Source: JBMNGW01 sp050950025 (GTDB lineage: Bacteria; Spirochaetota; Spirochaetia; Sphaerochaetales; Sphaerochaetaceae). Taken from it: a stretch of DNA of 27,811 nucleotides. Shown piece by piece: positions 1 to 6,707 of this stretch; position 1 is the stretch's first letter; each line of letters opens with the position of its first letter. The notes under the pieces are model-generated. The model made no database searches. It saw nothing but the letters and a program-made list of their open reading frames with translations, and was not told where the DNA came from. A program made the position numbers and the translations under genes. Location: contig JBMNGW010000006.1 of the NCBI GenBank assembly GCA_050950025.1, forward strand, positions 1 to 27,811. The letters run 5' to 3'.

Positions 1-406
1 CCAGCAAAAAGGCCATGGCGATATCTGTTAAAGGGCCGGTGGGAACCAGCGTCACTTCATGCGGATGAGCCAACACAGAATCTATGATGAATTGCACTCC
101 ATGCTGAGGTTCTGCCTTTTTTGTCAGTGGGGGAAACACCGGACCATCTAAGCCCGAAATGCCGTGAATATCGCCAGCTACCACTGCTTCTCGCAGTATC
201 GGCTGGCTCATTCCTTTAAATACAGGGGCTTTTTGATTAACCAACTGACAGACATTCAGCGTATTATGCAGTGTTTTTTCGACCACTTGATTACCGGCAA
301 CAGCCACAATTCCCAGCACTTCAATTTCTGAGAGCCCACTAGCCATCAAAATGGCAACCATGTCATCATGACCGGTATCAACATCCAGAATAATTTTCTC
401 TTTCAT
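1..406 (-). CDS. Nucleoside hydrolase, N-terminal part (cut by window edge)
   Basis: Partial gene; 135 codons are visible and the C-terminal part lies beyond base 1. It belongs to the inosine/uridine-preferring nucleoside hydrolase family, which cleaves ribonucleosides to free base and ribose. The N-terminus carries the Asp-rich calcium-binding motif (IILDVDTGHDD, residues 5-15), with Thr where the family usually has Pro. Further family-like segments follow: GNQVVEKTLHNTLN and the threonine/proline-rich LVPTGPLTDIA near the edge. The ATG at 406 has no clear Shine-Dalgarno sequence; an in-frame CTG at 445 would be an alternative but also lacks one. It lies 35 bp downstream of two small SHOCT genes on the same strand and is probably co-transcribed with them. 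A purine nucleoside phosphorylase gene lies divergently nearby, so this neighbourhood has two nucleoside-salvage enzymes. Substrate preference cannot be read from this fragment. Confidence 0.88.
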   Translation of the reverse strand, partial: MKEKIILDVDTGHDDMVAILMASGLSEIEVLGIVAVAGNQVVEKTLHNTLNVCQLVNQKAPVFKGMSQPILREAVVAGDIHGISGLDGPVFPPLTKKAEPQHGVQFIIDSVLAHPHEVTLVPTGPLTDIAMAFLL

Positions 407-441
407 AGAAGCAGTATGCCAAAGAGCTTGTGTTGGTGCAA

Positions 442-699
442 TCAGCGTAAATCTTTTTTCATCTGCTCATAGGTTTCTTTGTCAATATCACCATTAACAT
501 AACGCCTTTGTAAAATGGTTAAAGCTTCTGAAGGACGTTCATTGCGCCTAGCTAAATGAATTGCCAGCAGCACAACTAAGGCCACTGCCAAAATCAGCAA
601 TAGCAGCATCCCCCCTTTAAACCACCAACTGGTGTTGCTCATAACATACCATCTGCCCATCATGGGCATATAACGACCCGACCAATACATTCCGTGCAT
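442..699 (-). CDS. Small Met-rich SHOCT-domain membrane protein (85 aa)
   Basis: A short protein of three visible parts. Residues 1-20 are very rich in Met and aromatic residues (six Met, one His, two Trp, three Tyr). Residues about 27-50 form one hydrophobic membrane helix. Residues about 57-84 match the SHOCT pattern (short C-terminal domain): A-L-x-I-L-x-x-R-Y-x-x-G-x-I-x-x-E-x-Y-x-x-M-K-x-D-L. SHOCT domains usually sit at the ends of unrelated proteins and are thought to mediate oligomerisation. Met/His/Trp clusters outside a membrane helix recall periplasmic copper or silver binding segments, but that is inference only. The start is fixed by a good Shine-Dalgarno sequence (AAGGAAGG). The gene begins 3 bp after another, smaller SHOCT gene, so the two are surely one transcript. 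Confidence 0.75.
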   Translation of the reverse strand: MHGMYWSGRYMPMMGRWYVMSNTSWWFKGGMLLLLILAVALVVLLAIHLARRNERPSEALTILQRRYVNGDIDKETYEQMKKDLR

Positions 700-702
700 A
701 CC

Positions 703-870
703 TTACCTTCCTTGTCGCAAATCTTTTTGTTTGTCCAAAAACTCCTGCCGCTCTATCTCTCCTTGTGCATAGCGACGCCTAAGAATCTCAAGCGGCTCAT
801 CACTTGCAGGCGCCTTGGCAGGTTTAGCCCACAAATAAATAATTATTCCGAGAATAAGTAACCACAACAT
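703..870 (-). CDS. Very small SHOCT-domain membrane protein (55 aa)
   Basis: A 55-residue ORF with N-terminal MLWLLILGIIIYLWAK as a single membrane segment, then a Pro/Ala linker and a SHOCT-like C-terminus (residues about 26-51: E-P-L-E-I-L-R-R-R-Y-A-Q-G-E-I-x-R-x-E-F). The ATG at 870 is preceded by AAGGAG at good spacing. The C-terminal half is clearly related to that of the 85-aa protein just downstream, so the pair looks like a duplication or a hetero-oligomer. A sigma-70-like promoter (TTGACA, 16 bp, TATCTT) lies directly upstream. Function is unknown. Confidence 0.72.
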   Translation of the reverse strand: MLWLLILGIIIYLWAKPAKAPASDEPLEILRRRYAQGEIERQEFLDKQKDLRQGR

Positions 871-882
871 TGTTTTGACTCC

Positions 883-918
883 TTAGAGTAAAGATACTAA
901 CTCTTAAAATATTGTCAA
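883..918 (-). promoter_or_regulatory. Promoter of the SHOCT pair with overlapping dyad
   Basis: On the minus strand TTGACA (913-918), a 16-bp spacer and TATCTT (891-896) lie just upstream of the 55-aa SHOCT gene. An imperfect dyad, TTAGAGT at 883-889 facing ACTCTTAA at 900-907, overlaps the -10 box and is suitably placed to act as an operator. This is inferred from sequence pattern only. Confidence 0.45.
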
Positions 919-986
919 CTTTTTGCGCTTCTGTTGTGTAAGAATCACTTCCATAGTATCGTAGAAGGCAAAGCAAGGAGGGGAGC

Positions 987-1712
987 ATGAAAACGCCAAC
1001 AGTCCATATCGGTGCAGCCAAAGGGGACATTGCCCCCACAATCCTACTGCCAGGCGATCCGCTTAGAGCTAAATTTATTGCCGAGCATTTTTTAACCGAT
1101 GCTACATGCTATAGCTCTGTACGAGGAATGTACGGATATACCGGTACTTACAACAATCAGCTCATCAGCGTCCAAGGCACTGGCATGGGAGGCCCTTCCA
1201 TGGGTATTTACGCCCATGAATTGATTCACGCTTACGATGTGAAACGCTTAATTCGTATCGGATCGGCCGGAGCTTTAGATCATCGGTTACACATTGGAGA
1301 TTTGGTAATGGCTACAGCAGCTTGCTATGATGCCGATTACAACCGCCGCTACGGCTTAGAGGGCTTTATGGCTCCCGCCGCCTCATTTGATCTGATGAGC
1401 CAAGCCCATCAATGTGCAACAAAGCAGCAGCTGAAATTGCATGCCGGAACTGTCCTTACTTCCGATATCTTTTACCACCAAAAGGGAAGCGATGCCCTTA
1501 GGCCTTGGCAGCAGATGGGAGTGTTGGCAGTTGAGATGGAAGCCGCCTCTTTATATATTGCTGCCCAAAGTGCTGCTGTAAAGGCCTTGTGTTTGTTGAC
1601 CATCAGCGATTTGCCTTTTGAACAAAAGGAGATGGACAGCTCTCAACGGGAGAAAAGTCTAACCGATATGATTGCTTTAGCTTTGGACGTAGGTACCAAC
1701 AATTGTGAATGA
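987..1712 (+). CDS. deoD: Purine nucleoside phosphorylase, DeoD type
   Basis: This cytoplasmic enzyme reversibly phosphorolyses purine (deoxy)ribonucleosides to base and (deoxy)ribose 1-phosphate. At 241 aa it matches the usual hexameric DeoD length (about 235-240). Visible family motifs are PTVHIGAAKGDIA at the N-terminus, LPGDPLRAKFIA (phosphate site, residues about 20-32), the glycine-rich GTGMGGPSMGIYAHEL, VEMEAASLY (nucleoside binding), and TISDLPF carrying the catalytic Asp. The start has a strong Shine-Dalgarno sequence (AAGGAGGGG). The stop overlaps the GTG start of the first chromate-transporter half by 8 bp, so it heads a coupled operon. A weak -10-like TAGTAT near 955 may belong to its promoter. 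Confidence 0.95.
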   Translation: MKTPTVHIGAAKGDIAPTILLPGDPLRAKFIAEHFLTDATCYSSVRGMYGYTGTYNNQLISVQGTGMGGPSMGIYAHELIHAYDVKRLIRIGSAGALDHRLHIGDLVMATAACYDADYNRRYGLEGFMAPAASFDLMSQAHQCATKQQLKLHAGTVLTSDIFYHQKGSDALRPWQQMGVLAVEMEAASLYIAAQSAAVKALCLLTISDLPFEQKEMDSSQREKSLTDMIALALDVGTNNCE

Positions 1713-2289
1713 GAAAACCAATAAGCCCAAGGTGGCACATCTTTTACTGATTCTTTTTCGCACCACATTTACCCTCAGTGCTTTTACTTTTGGCGGAGGG
1801 TACGTCATAGTCCCACTGATGCGTAAGTCATTTGTTGACACATTAAAGTGGATAGACCAACAAGAGATGCTTGATCTGATTGCCATAGCTCAATCGGCTC
1901 CCGGCCCGATTGCCGTCAATACCTCCATTTTGGTCGGTTACAAAGTCTTTGGCATTGGAGGGGCTTTGGTATCACTGTTGGGAACAGTGTTGCCCCCGTT
2001 AATTACCCTCACTCTCCTTTCTTATATCTATGAGGCCATTAAAAACAATCTCATTGTTCAAACCCTTTTTTATGGGATGAGTATCGGTGTGGCCATTGTT
2101 ATCCTTGATGCCGTATTCACGTTAGCTAAAACGGTGGCCTCCGAGAAAAAGGTGCTCCCCCTTCTCATTATGGCAGGGGCTTTTGTTGCCACCTACCTGC
2201 TAAAATTCAACATTGTGTTGATTATCCTCAGCTGTGCAGTAGTTGGCATCATAGCAACGTTGGCAGTCAAAGATAAGGAGAACCCATGA
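1705..2289 (+). CDS. chrA: Chromate transporter family protein, first half
   Basis: A 194-aa CHR-domain membrane protein. The short-chain form of this family is encoded as two adjacent half-size proteins that together equal one long ChrA. Characteristic residues are the FTFGGGYVIVPLM motif (residues about 25-40), APGPIAVNTSILVGYKVFG (about 65-85), and several hydrophobic helices up to the C-terminus. The start is a GTG that overlaps deoD; a second in-frame GTG at 1732 is possible, and neither has a strong Shine-Dalgarno sequence, which fits translational coupling. It overlaps the second half by ATGA. Members of the family export chromate by proton antiport, but many have unknown natural substrates. 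Linkage to deoD and a DUF362 gene gives no direct pointer to chromate. Confidence 0.9.
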   Translation: MNEKTNKPKVAHLLLILFRTTFTLSAFTFGGGYVIVPLMRKSFVDTLKWIDQQEMLDLIAIAQSAPGPIAVNTSILVGYKVFGIGGALVSLLGTVLPPLITLTLLSYIYEAIKNNLIVQTLFYGMSIGVAIVILDAVFTLAKTVASEKKVLPLLIMAGAFVATYLLKFNIVLIILSCAVVGIIATLAVKDKENP

Positions 2290-2858
2290 TTTTACTGCAA
2301 TTGCTGTGGAGCTTCATCCAAATCGGCGTATTTAGTTTCGGCGGTGGCTATGCCGCTTTACCGTTAATTCAAGAACAGGTGGTTACCCTTCACCGGTGGC
2401 TTACTGTCCAAGAATTTGCCGATGTGGTGACAATGAGTCAAATGACCCCCGGTCCAATCTCTTTGAATGCCGCCAGTTTTGTCGGTACTAAAATGGCCGG
2501 AATTCCGGGAGCACTTGTGGCAACCTTTGGCAATGTGCTTCCTTCATTACTGATTGTCTTAATTCTGGCTTGGATTTATTTTCGATATCGCTCGCTGAAG
2601 ATTATGCAAGGAGTGTTATATGGACTTAAGCCGGCTGTTGTTGCCCTTATTGCCTCAGCTGGTCTTTCTATTCTCTTTTTAGCTCTCTTTGGCACACAAG
2701 ATATCTTGGGGAACATAGAGCATATTAGCTGGTATGCCATCGCCCTTTTTGGCATTGGGTTTCTCTTTGTGCGGATAAAAAAAGCTAATCCTATTTTCAT
2801 CATCTTGGGCTCGGGAGCTTTAACAGTTCTTTTGAGCTTGGTAGGAGTATCTGTATGA
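2286..2858 (+). CDS. chrA: Chromate transporter family protein, second half
   Basis: A 190-aa CHR-domain protein, partner of the preceding half. It repeats the family signature: FSFGGGYAALPLIQEQ (residues about 18-33), then MTPGPISLNAASFVGTKMAG (about 57-76), followed by hydrophobic helices, with a hydrophilic loop around residues 138-148. The start ATG overlaps the stop of the first half (ATGA), and its own stop overlaps the next gene in the same way. The pair probably forms an inverted-topology heterodimer, as proposed for short-chain CHR pairs. The transported anion is not evident from sequence. Confidence 0.9.
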   Translation: MILLQLLWSFIQIGVFSFGGGYAALPLIQEQVVTLHRWLTVQEFADVVTMSQMTPGPISLNAASFVGTKMAGIPGALVATFGNVLPSLLIVLILAWIYFRYRSLKIMQGVLYGLKPAVVALIASAGLSILFLALFGTQDILGNIEHISWYAIALFGIGFLFVRIKKANPIFIILGSGALTVLLSLVGVSV

Positions 2859-3940
2859 GTATATGGGTGACATACGGCAGTGATCCAACATCTATGACAC
2901 TAGAACTTCTAAAAGCGATGGACCCTTTTAAGAACCTGAAGCCAACAGCTTCGATTGTCTTAAAACCCAATTTGGTGGTTGCCAAACCAGCCTCTGAGGG
3001 AGCTACTACTCACCCGCAAATAGTTGAAGCCTTAATTGTTCATCTCCAGGCTCAAGGCTTTAGCGATATTGCAATTGTAGAAAGCTCATGGATTGGTGAA
3101 AGCACTCAACGCTCATTTAAAGCCCACGGGTATGACACCTTGGCCCGCAAATACGGCATCGGTTTAGTTGATGTCAAACAAGACCGCTATGTTACCGTTA
3201 GCAGTCATGGTTATGAAGTTGAGATGTCCAAGAAAATCATGGAAGCCGATTTTTTAATTAATCTTCCCGTTCTTAAAGGGCATTGTCAAACTAAGCTCAC
3301 CTGTGCCCTTAAAAATATGAAAGGGTGCATTTCCGATCGCTCAAAACGGGCCTTCCACAGTTGGGGGTTGCATGAACCGATTGCCGCATTGAACGCAATC
3401 AAACAAGCCGATTTAATCATTGTCGATAGCATCAACGGTGATCTTGATTTTGAAGAAGGGGGTAACCCTGTCCAAACCAACCGGATGTTTGGGGGATTCG
3501 ACAGCACTCTTATCGATGCTTTTGGTGCCACACTCTTAGGTTATGAGCCTGCAGAAATAAAACATGTGGCTATTGCGGCCCAATGGAAACTAGGCTCCAT
3601 AGAGGTGGAAAAAGCCTCAATTAAGGAACTGAAAGCCGATACCACTGCCGCTGCCCATCGGCCCACCGGACGCATTAAAACTTTGGAACGCTATACCCAA
3701 GCTTCATCAGCTTGCAGCGCTTGTTATGGTAACCTCATTCATGCTTTGGCTCGTTTGGATGAGAAAGGGCTCTTACAAGATTTGGTGCAGAAAGTTCATA
3801 TCGGCCAAGACTACAAAGGCAAAAGCGGCTGTGGAATTGGAGTCGGTATCTGTACCAATGGGTTTACCCACTTTTTACCCGGTTGTCCCCCCAAAGCCCT
3901 TGATATGGTTCGTTTTCTTCACAAACACATTGAAGAGTAA
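2855..3940 (+). CDS. DUF362 domain protein with C-terminal cysteine cluster
   Basis: A 361-aa soluble protein of the DUF362 family, whose biochemical function is not established. Family segments visible are SIVLKPNLVVAKPASEGATTHP (residues about 34-55), DIAIVESSW, ADFLINLPVLKGH with TKLTCALKNMKGC (about 130-158), and IIVDSINGDLDFEEGG. The C-terminal part holds five cysteines at about 287, 290, 326, 333 and 344 (a CSAC pair, then GCGIGVGIC and GCPP), which could bind an Fe-S cluster or metal; other DUF362 proteins carry ferredoxin-like segments. The start overlaps the upstream chromate-transporter half by ATGA, so it is the last gene of the deoD operon. The 260-bp repeat begins 18 bp after its stop. 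Confidence 0.85.
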   Translation: MSIWVTYGSDPTSMTLELLKAMDPFKNLKPTASIVLKPNLVVAKPASEGATTHPQIVEALIVHLQAQGFSDIAIVESSWIGESTQRSFKAHGYDTLARKYGIGLVDVKQDRYVTVSSHGYEVEMSKKIMEADFLINLPVLKGHCQTKLTCALKNMKGCISDRSKRAFHSWGLHEPIAALNAIKQADLIIVDSINGDLDFEEGGNPVQTNRMFGGFDSTLIDAFGATLLGYEPAEIKHVAIAAQWKLGSIEVEKASIKELKADTTAAAHRPTGRIKTLERYTQASSACSACYGNLIHALARLDEKGLLQDLVQKVHIGQDYKGKSGCGIGVGICTNGFTHFLPGCPPKALDMVRFLHKHIEE

Positions 3941-3944
3941 GAAA

Positions 3945-3980
3945 ATCGCACCCGTTGCAGCGATGCTATTTCTTTTTAGT
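3945..3980 (+). terminator. Possible weak terminator of the deoD operon
   Basis: ATCGC (3945-3949) can pair with GCGAT (3960-3964) around a 10-base loop, followed by a T-rich stretch (TATTTCTTTTTAG). The stem is short. Its right arm lies inside the 260-bp repeat, so the second repeat copy cannot form the same stem. Confidence 0.35.
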
Positions 3981-4218
3981 ATAATCTACCGGCAAATTGA
4001 ACACCAGATGGCAAAATCGATGAATTTTTCCCGATATCTTTTTTTTAACTCTGTCCTACATCATTTAAACGTTTAACCTTTATGCCAGATGTTCTAAAAG
4101 AGTAAATTTTTGCTGTTTCGCTTAAGAGTAATTCTTTATATTCCTTTCTGTTACCAATAATTGGTTAACAATTAACCAAAAATTTTTTCTTGACAACCCG
4201 TTTTTCATCCCTTAGGAT
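3959..4218 (+). repeat. 260-bp direct repeat, left copy (IS target duplication)
   Basis: These 260 bases are identical, base for base, to 6407-6666. The left copy ends exactly where the IS left end begins. It contains an orphan copy of the regulatory region of the LacI-type gene: the palindrome TTAAACGTTTAA (4065-4076), the inverted repeat TTGGTTAA-CAA-TTAACCAA (4161-4179), and TTGACA (4190-4195) with TAGGAT (4213-4218). That promoter copy now points into the IS end, against the transposase gene. Confidence 0.93.
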
Positions 4219-4232
4219 CCTGAGTTCCGCAG

Positions 4233-4291
4233 TAAAAACAAGAAAAAGGGTTGCTAACTAATTGCATTAACGGCAATTATTCAACAACCCT
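4233..4291 (-). terminator. Rho-independent terminator of the transposase gene
   Basis: Read on the minus strand, AGGGTTG (4291-4285) pairs with CAACCCT (4253-4247), with an inner stem AATTGC/GCAATT (4278-4273 with 4265-4260). The stem is followed by TTTTTCTTGTTTTTAC. It lies 30 bp past the transposase stop and just inside the IS left end, so it also shields the flank from transposase transcripts. Confidence 0.8.
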
Positions 4292-4321
4292 CTTCCATAA
4301 CATCTTACAGATTGTAGTACA

Positions 4322-6268
4322 TTAATAAATATCTTTGGTTTTGTTGTTCATTGAGCGTAATTCCTGCTTGGTGTAGAACACTTTCCATAAGTCTAAGGTC
4401 GTAGCAAGCCCAATTTCTCTGAGGTGGGGAGAAGAGCAGTAATTCTTGTAAATATTGCCCTGAACTTCTCCCACCTTTGCAGCTTGGAGGGTTTCTATGA
4501 TCTTTGAATAGGGCATCTTATTGTGCAATTTCTTTATTTCTAAGATTCGAATGAGAAGCAATGCAACAAAACAACTAAGAAAATGAGCTTGGATGCTCTG
4601 AGGCTTTCTGACGAACACCGGCCGTGCCCGTAGATGAGTCTTGGTAATCTTAAAAGATTCTTCAATCTTCCAAAGACCACGGTACATCTCAACAATGTCT
4701 TGGTCAGTAACTGGCCTATTCAACTCAAACAGGCAATCATATGTCCTAAAGCGTGCATGCCCATCCCACGGCTTCTCATCTTCGTTGGTTCCAATCACAT
4801 TCGTTTCAATCAAATAGTAGCCGTCAAAGAGTTCATCTTTTGCAATCTTTTTTTCATCTAAGTAGCGAATATGCTTTGCTTTTTGTAACAATTTCCCTGT
4901 CTGTGGATCATAGGCTTGCTTGGTGAAATATGTGTTGGCCCCATGGCCGTTGTAAATAGTACCTGTTTGCTGAGCTTTCTTTATGGAATTGCAGCGATCT
5001 ATGCGTGAGCGGACTTGGTATTTACGACTGAAAAAGACGATTTGACGCTTATTAATCGTAACCTTTACTTTCTTAGACCCATCTTCAACCCAGCTACTCT
5101 CTTCTGCAGGAACTAAACGTGACTTCATTTTAAAGACTACTACTTCTTGTACTGCATCCTCTGAGCCTTGGTAGGGACCAATACTGTTGGTGTAATCCAT
5201 AAGGCGCTCTTCTTCATGAAGGGTGTGGCACTTCATCACAGCAGTTGTAGTGCGGTAGCCTTCATCATCAAGAATAAAACGCTCAGTCTCTTTATCTTGC
5301 TTGCGCACACTATCGCTGATGATGTACCCCTGCTTCTGAGCAAGAATGTTAGCTACATTGGTCCCACTCATGATCCCTTTGTCGCCAATGTAAATCATTT
5401 TGTTAAAACCCATCCGCTCTTTAGTGTGTTTAATCATCGGTAAGAAAGTCGTCACATCATTATTGTTGCCAGCAAACAGACCAAAATCTACCGGTAAGCC
5501 CTCAGTGTCCATAAACAGACCAAGCTGAACAATTGGCTCAGGACGATGCTCTTTAGAAGGACCATACTTGCGTAGTCCTTCAAAGACAACAGATCCCTCT
5601 CCATCTACTGTATCTGCATCACAGCTGTCGATTTCCCAGAAATAGTTAGTCACATCATAAAACATCAGTGATGTGTCACGCTTATAGAGCTTTTTTACCT
5701 TCTGATGCAAATGAACAAGTAAATCATCGCTGTACGTAGCAAAAAACTCTAATGAACGATACACATCGTCATCACTGAACTCACTGTTGCCTAGCAGTAA
5801 TTTTGCTCTCTTTTTCCACGTTGAGAACTTTGAAGCCGGAAACAGAATCCTGCCAAATACTAAAAGCCGGAAGATACTCTCAACATTGGCTTTGACTGGC
5901 CAATGCTTACGCCTGTTTTTGACAAACTGGTCTATTTCAAGCTCATGGTAAATGACTGACAAAGGCAGATGCCCTATTGATGCTAAATCATCAATAACCG
6001 TCAGACTACTGTCTTGCTCTTCCAAAGGGAAGTGCTCATCAAGATTAATGCTTAGATTAACTCGTTTTTCTTCTCTCTCTTTACTTGTAAGTTTCTTAGC
6101 TTCTTCTCTGAAGTGAGCAATAGGATCATCGTAGAGCTTTTTAAGATCTTCTTCGTAGCCAAGGAACTTAACTTTTTCCTTCGTTGGGTTCTTTTTCCCT
6201 TTTTTACGAACACTGCGCATGTAATAAAGGGCATTACCCTTATTATTGGTGAAGACTTTTAATTCCAT
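4322..6268 (-). CDS. IS1634 family transposase (DDE, IS4-like)
   Basis: A 648-aa transposase that cuts and rejoins the ends of its own element. The N-terminal 100 or so residues are basic (KKGKKNPTKEKVK) and likely bind DNA. The catalytic DDE triad is visible as Asp205 in LMFYDVTNYF, Asp296 in MIYIGDKGIMSG, and Glu at about 536 in YRGLWKIEESFKITK, the YREK-type signature of IS4-like enzymes. A large insertion between the second Asp and the Glu is normal for this group. No frameshift or stop interrupts it. The ATG at 6268 is preceded by GGAGGG. A putative -35 (TTGACT, 6316-6321) lies upstream, with a 5-bp tandem repeat between it and the ribosome site. Confidence 0.93.
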   Translation of the reverse strand: MELKVFTNNKGNALYYMRSVRKKGKKNPTKEKVKFLGYEEDLKKLYDDPIAHFREEAKKLTSKEREEKRVNLSINLDEHFPLEEQDSSLTVIDDLASIGHLPLSVIYHELEIDQFVKNRRKHWPVKANVESIFRLLVFGRILFPASKFSTWKKRAKLLLGNSEFSDDDVYRSLEFFATYSDDLLVHLHQKVKKLYKRDTSLMFYDVTNYFWEIDSCDADTVDGEGSVVFEGLRKYGPSKEHRPEPIVQLGLFMDTEGLPVDFGLFAGNNNDVTTFLPMIKHTKERMGFNKMIYIGDKGIMSGTNVANILAQKQGYIISDSVRKQDKETERFILDDEGYRTTTAVMKCHTLHEEERLMDYTNSIGPYQGSEDAVQEVVVFKMKSRLVPAEESSWVEDGSKKVKVTINKRQIVFFSRKYQVRSRIDRCNSIKKAQQTGTIYNGHGANTYFTKQAYDPQTGKLLQKAKHIRYLDEKKIAKDELFDGYYLIETNVIGTNEDEKPWDGHARFRTYDCLFELNRPVTDQDIVEMYRGLWKIEESFKITKTHLRARPVFVRKPQSIQAHFLSCFVALLLIRILEIKKLHNKMPYSKIIETLQAAKVGEVQGNIYKNYCSSPHLREIGLATTLDLWKVFYTKQELRSMNNKTKDIY

Positions 6269-6290
6269 AGGCCCTCCACAAGCTTGCTAT

Positions 6291-6310
6291 TACACTACAC
6301 TACACTACTA
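6291..6310. repeat. 5-bp tandem repeat in the transposase 5' region
   Basis: Three copies of TACAC followed by TACTA sit between the TTGACT -35 candidate (6316-6321, minus strand) and a TGTAAT -10 candidate (6289-6294, minus strand). The present spacing is 21 bp; losing one unit would give 16 bp. An alternative -10, TATAGT at 6307-6312, would place the repeat downstream of the start site. Confidence 0.5.
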
Positions 6311-6512
6311 TATTAAGTCAAGCAAAAAGATAAAAAAAGAAGCATAATTTCTTTCATCAAAGAAACTACGCTCTAAGTGGTTCGGTTACTTGCTGCGGAA
6401 GCATGGAGCGATGCTATTTCTTTTTAGTATAATCTACCGGCAAATTGAACACCAGATGGCAAAATCGATGAATTTTTCCCGATATCTTTTTTTTAACTCT
6501 GTCCTACATCAT

Positions 6513-6524
6513 TTAAACGTTTAA
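6513..6524 (+). promoter_or_regulatory. Palindromic operator candidate TTAAACGTTTAA
   Basis: A perfect 12-bp palindrome with the central CG typical of LacI-family operators. A near match, ATAACCGTTTAA, lies at 6678-6689 with its centre 165 bp downstream. The spacing would allow looping by a LacI-type tetramer or pair of dimers. A second orphan copy lies at 4065-4076. Confidence 0.55.
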
Positions 6525-6608
6525 CCTTTATGCCAGATGTTCTAAAAGAGTAAATTTTTGCTGTTTCGCTTAAGAGTAATTCTTTATATTCCTTTCTGTT
6601 ACCAATAA

Positions 6609-6627
6609 TTGGTTAACAATTAACCAA
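6609..6627 (+). promoter_or_regulatory. Inverted repeat upstream of the regulator promoter
   Basis: TTGGTTAA-CAA-TTAACCAA is a perfect 8-bp inverted repeat with a 3-bp spacer, ending 10 bp before the -35 box. Its position fits an activator or second operator site. The binding protein is unknown; it differs from the CG-centred palindrome at 6513. Confidence 0.5.
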
Positions 6628-6637
6628 AAATTTTTTC

Positions 6638-6689
6638 TTGACAACCCGTTTTTCATCCCTTAGGATGCAGATAGATGATAACCGTTTAA
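6638..6689 (+). promoter_or_regulatory. Promoter and proximal operator of the LacI-type gene
   Basis: TTGACA (6638-6643), a 17-bp spacer and TAGGAT (6661-6666) form a good sigma-70-like promoter; the expected start is near 6673. The operator-like ATAACCGTTTAA (6678-6689) lies over the first transcribed bases, which suggests autorepression. The IS insertion point is the last base of the -10 box, yet the promoter survives because the target was duplicated. Confidence 0.65.
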
Positions 6690-6707
6690 CTAACCAAGGG
6701 GGAGAGG

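Larger units (their letters stand above)
4219..6406. mobile_element. IS1634-like insertion sequence, complete, 2188 bp
   Basis: The ends are set by the two copies of the 260-bp direct repeat that abut them. The terminal inverted repeats are imperfect: the left end reads CCTGAGTTCCGCAGTAA (4219-4235) and the right end, on the complement, CCATGCTTCCGCAGCAA (6406-6390), sharing CC, the core TTCCGCAG and AA. One long transposase gene fills the element on the minus strand and appears intact, with a terminator at its 3' end. Members of the IS1634 group are known for making long direct repeats of variable length, which fits the flanks here. The perfect repeats and intact gene suggest a recent insertion. 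The exact end could be a base or so off where repeat and terminus cannot be separated. Confidence 0.9.
6407..6666 (+). repeat. 260-bp direct repeat, right copy (functional copy)
   Basis: Identical to 3959-4218. This copy stays joined to the LacI-type gene and supplies its upstream regulatory region. The repeat starts right after the IS right end and stops at the last base of the TAGGAT -10 box. The pre-insertion locus can be rebuilt by deleting one copy plus the IS, that is, joining 4218 to 6667. Confidence 0.93.

Noticed and set aside
3726..4076. Plus-strand open frame overlapping the DUF362 end and the repeat
   Set aside because: It is out of frame inside DUF362, then runs through the regulatory repeat; no start signal and no family resemblance.
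3959..6666. Composite transposon or prophage attachment sites
   Set aside because: Only a single transposase gene lies between the repeats, there are no cargo, integrase or phage genes, and the repeats abut the IS terminal repeats directly.
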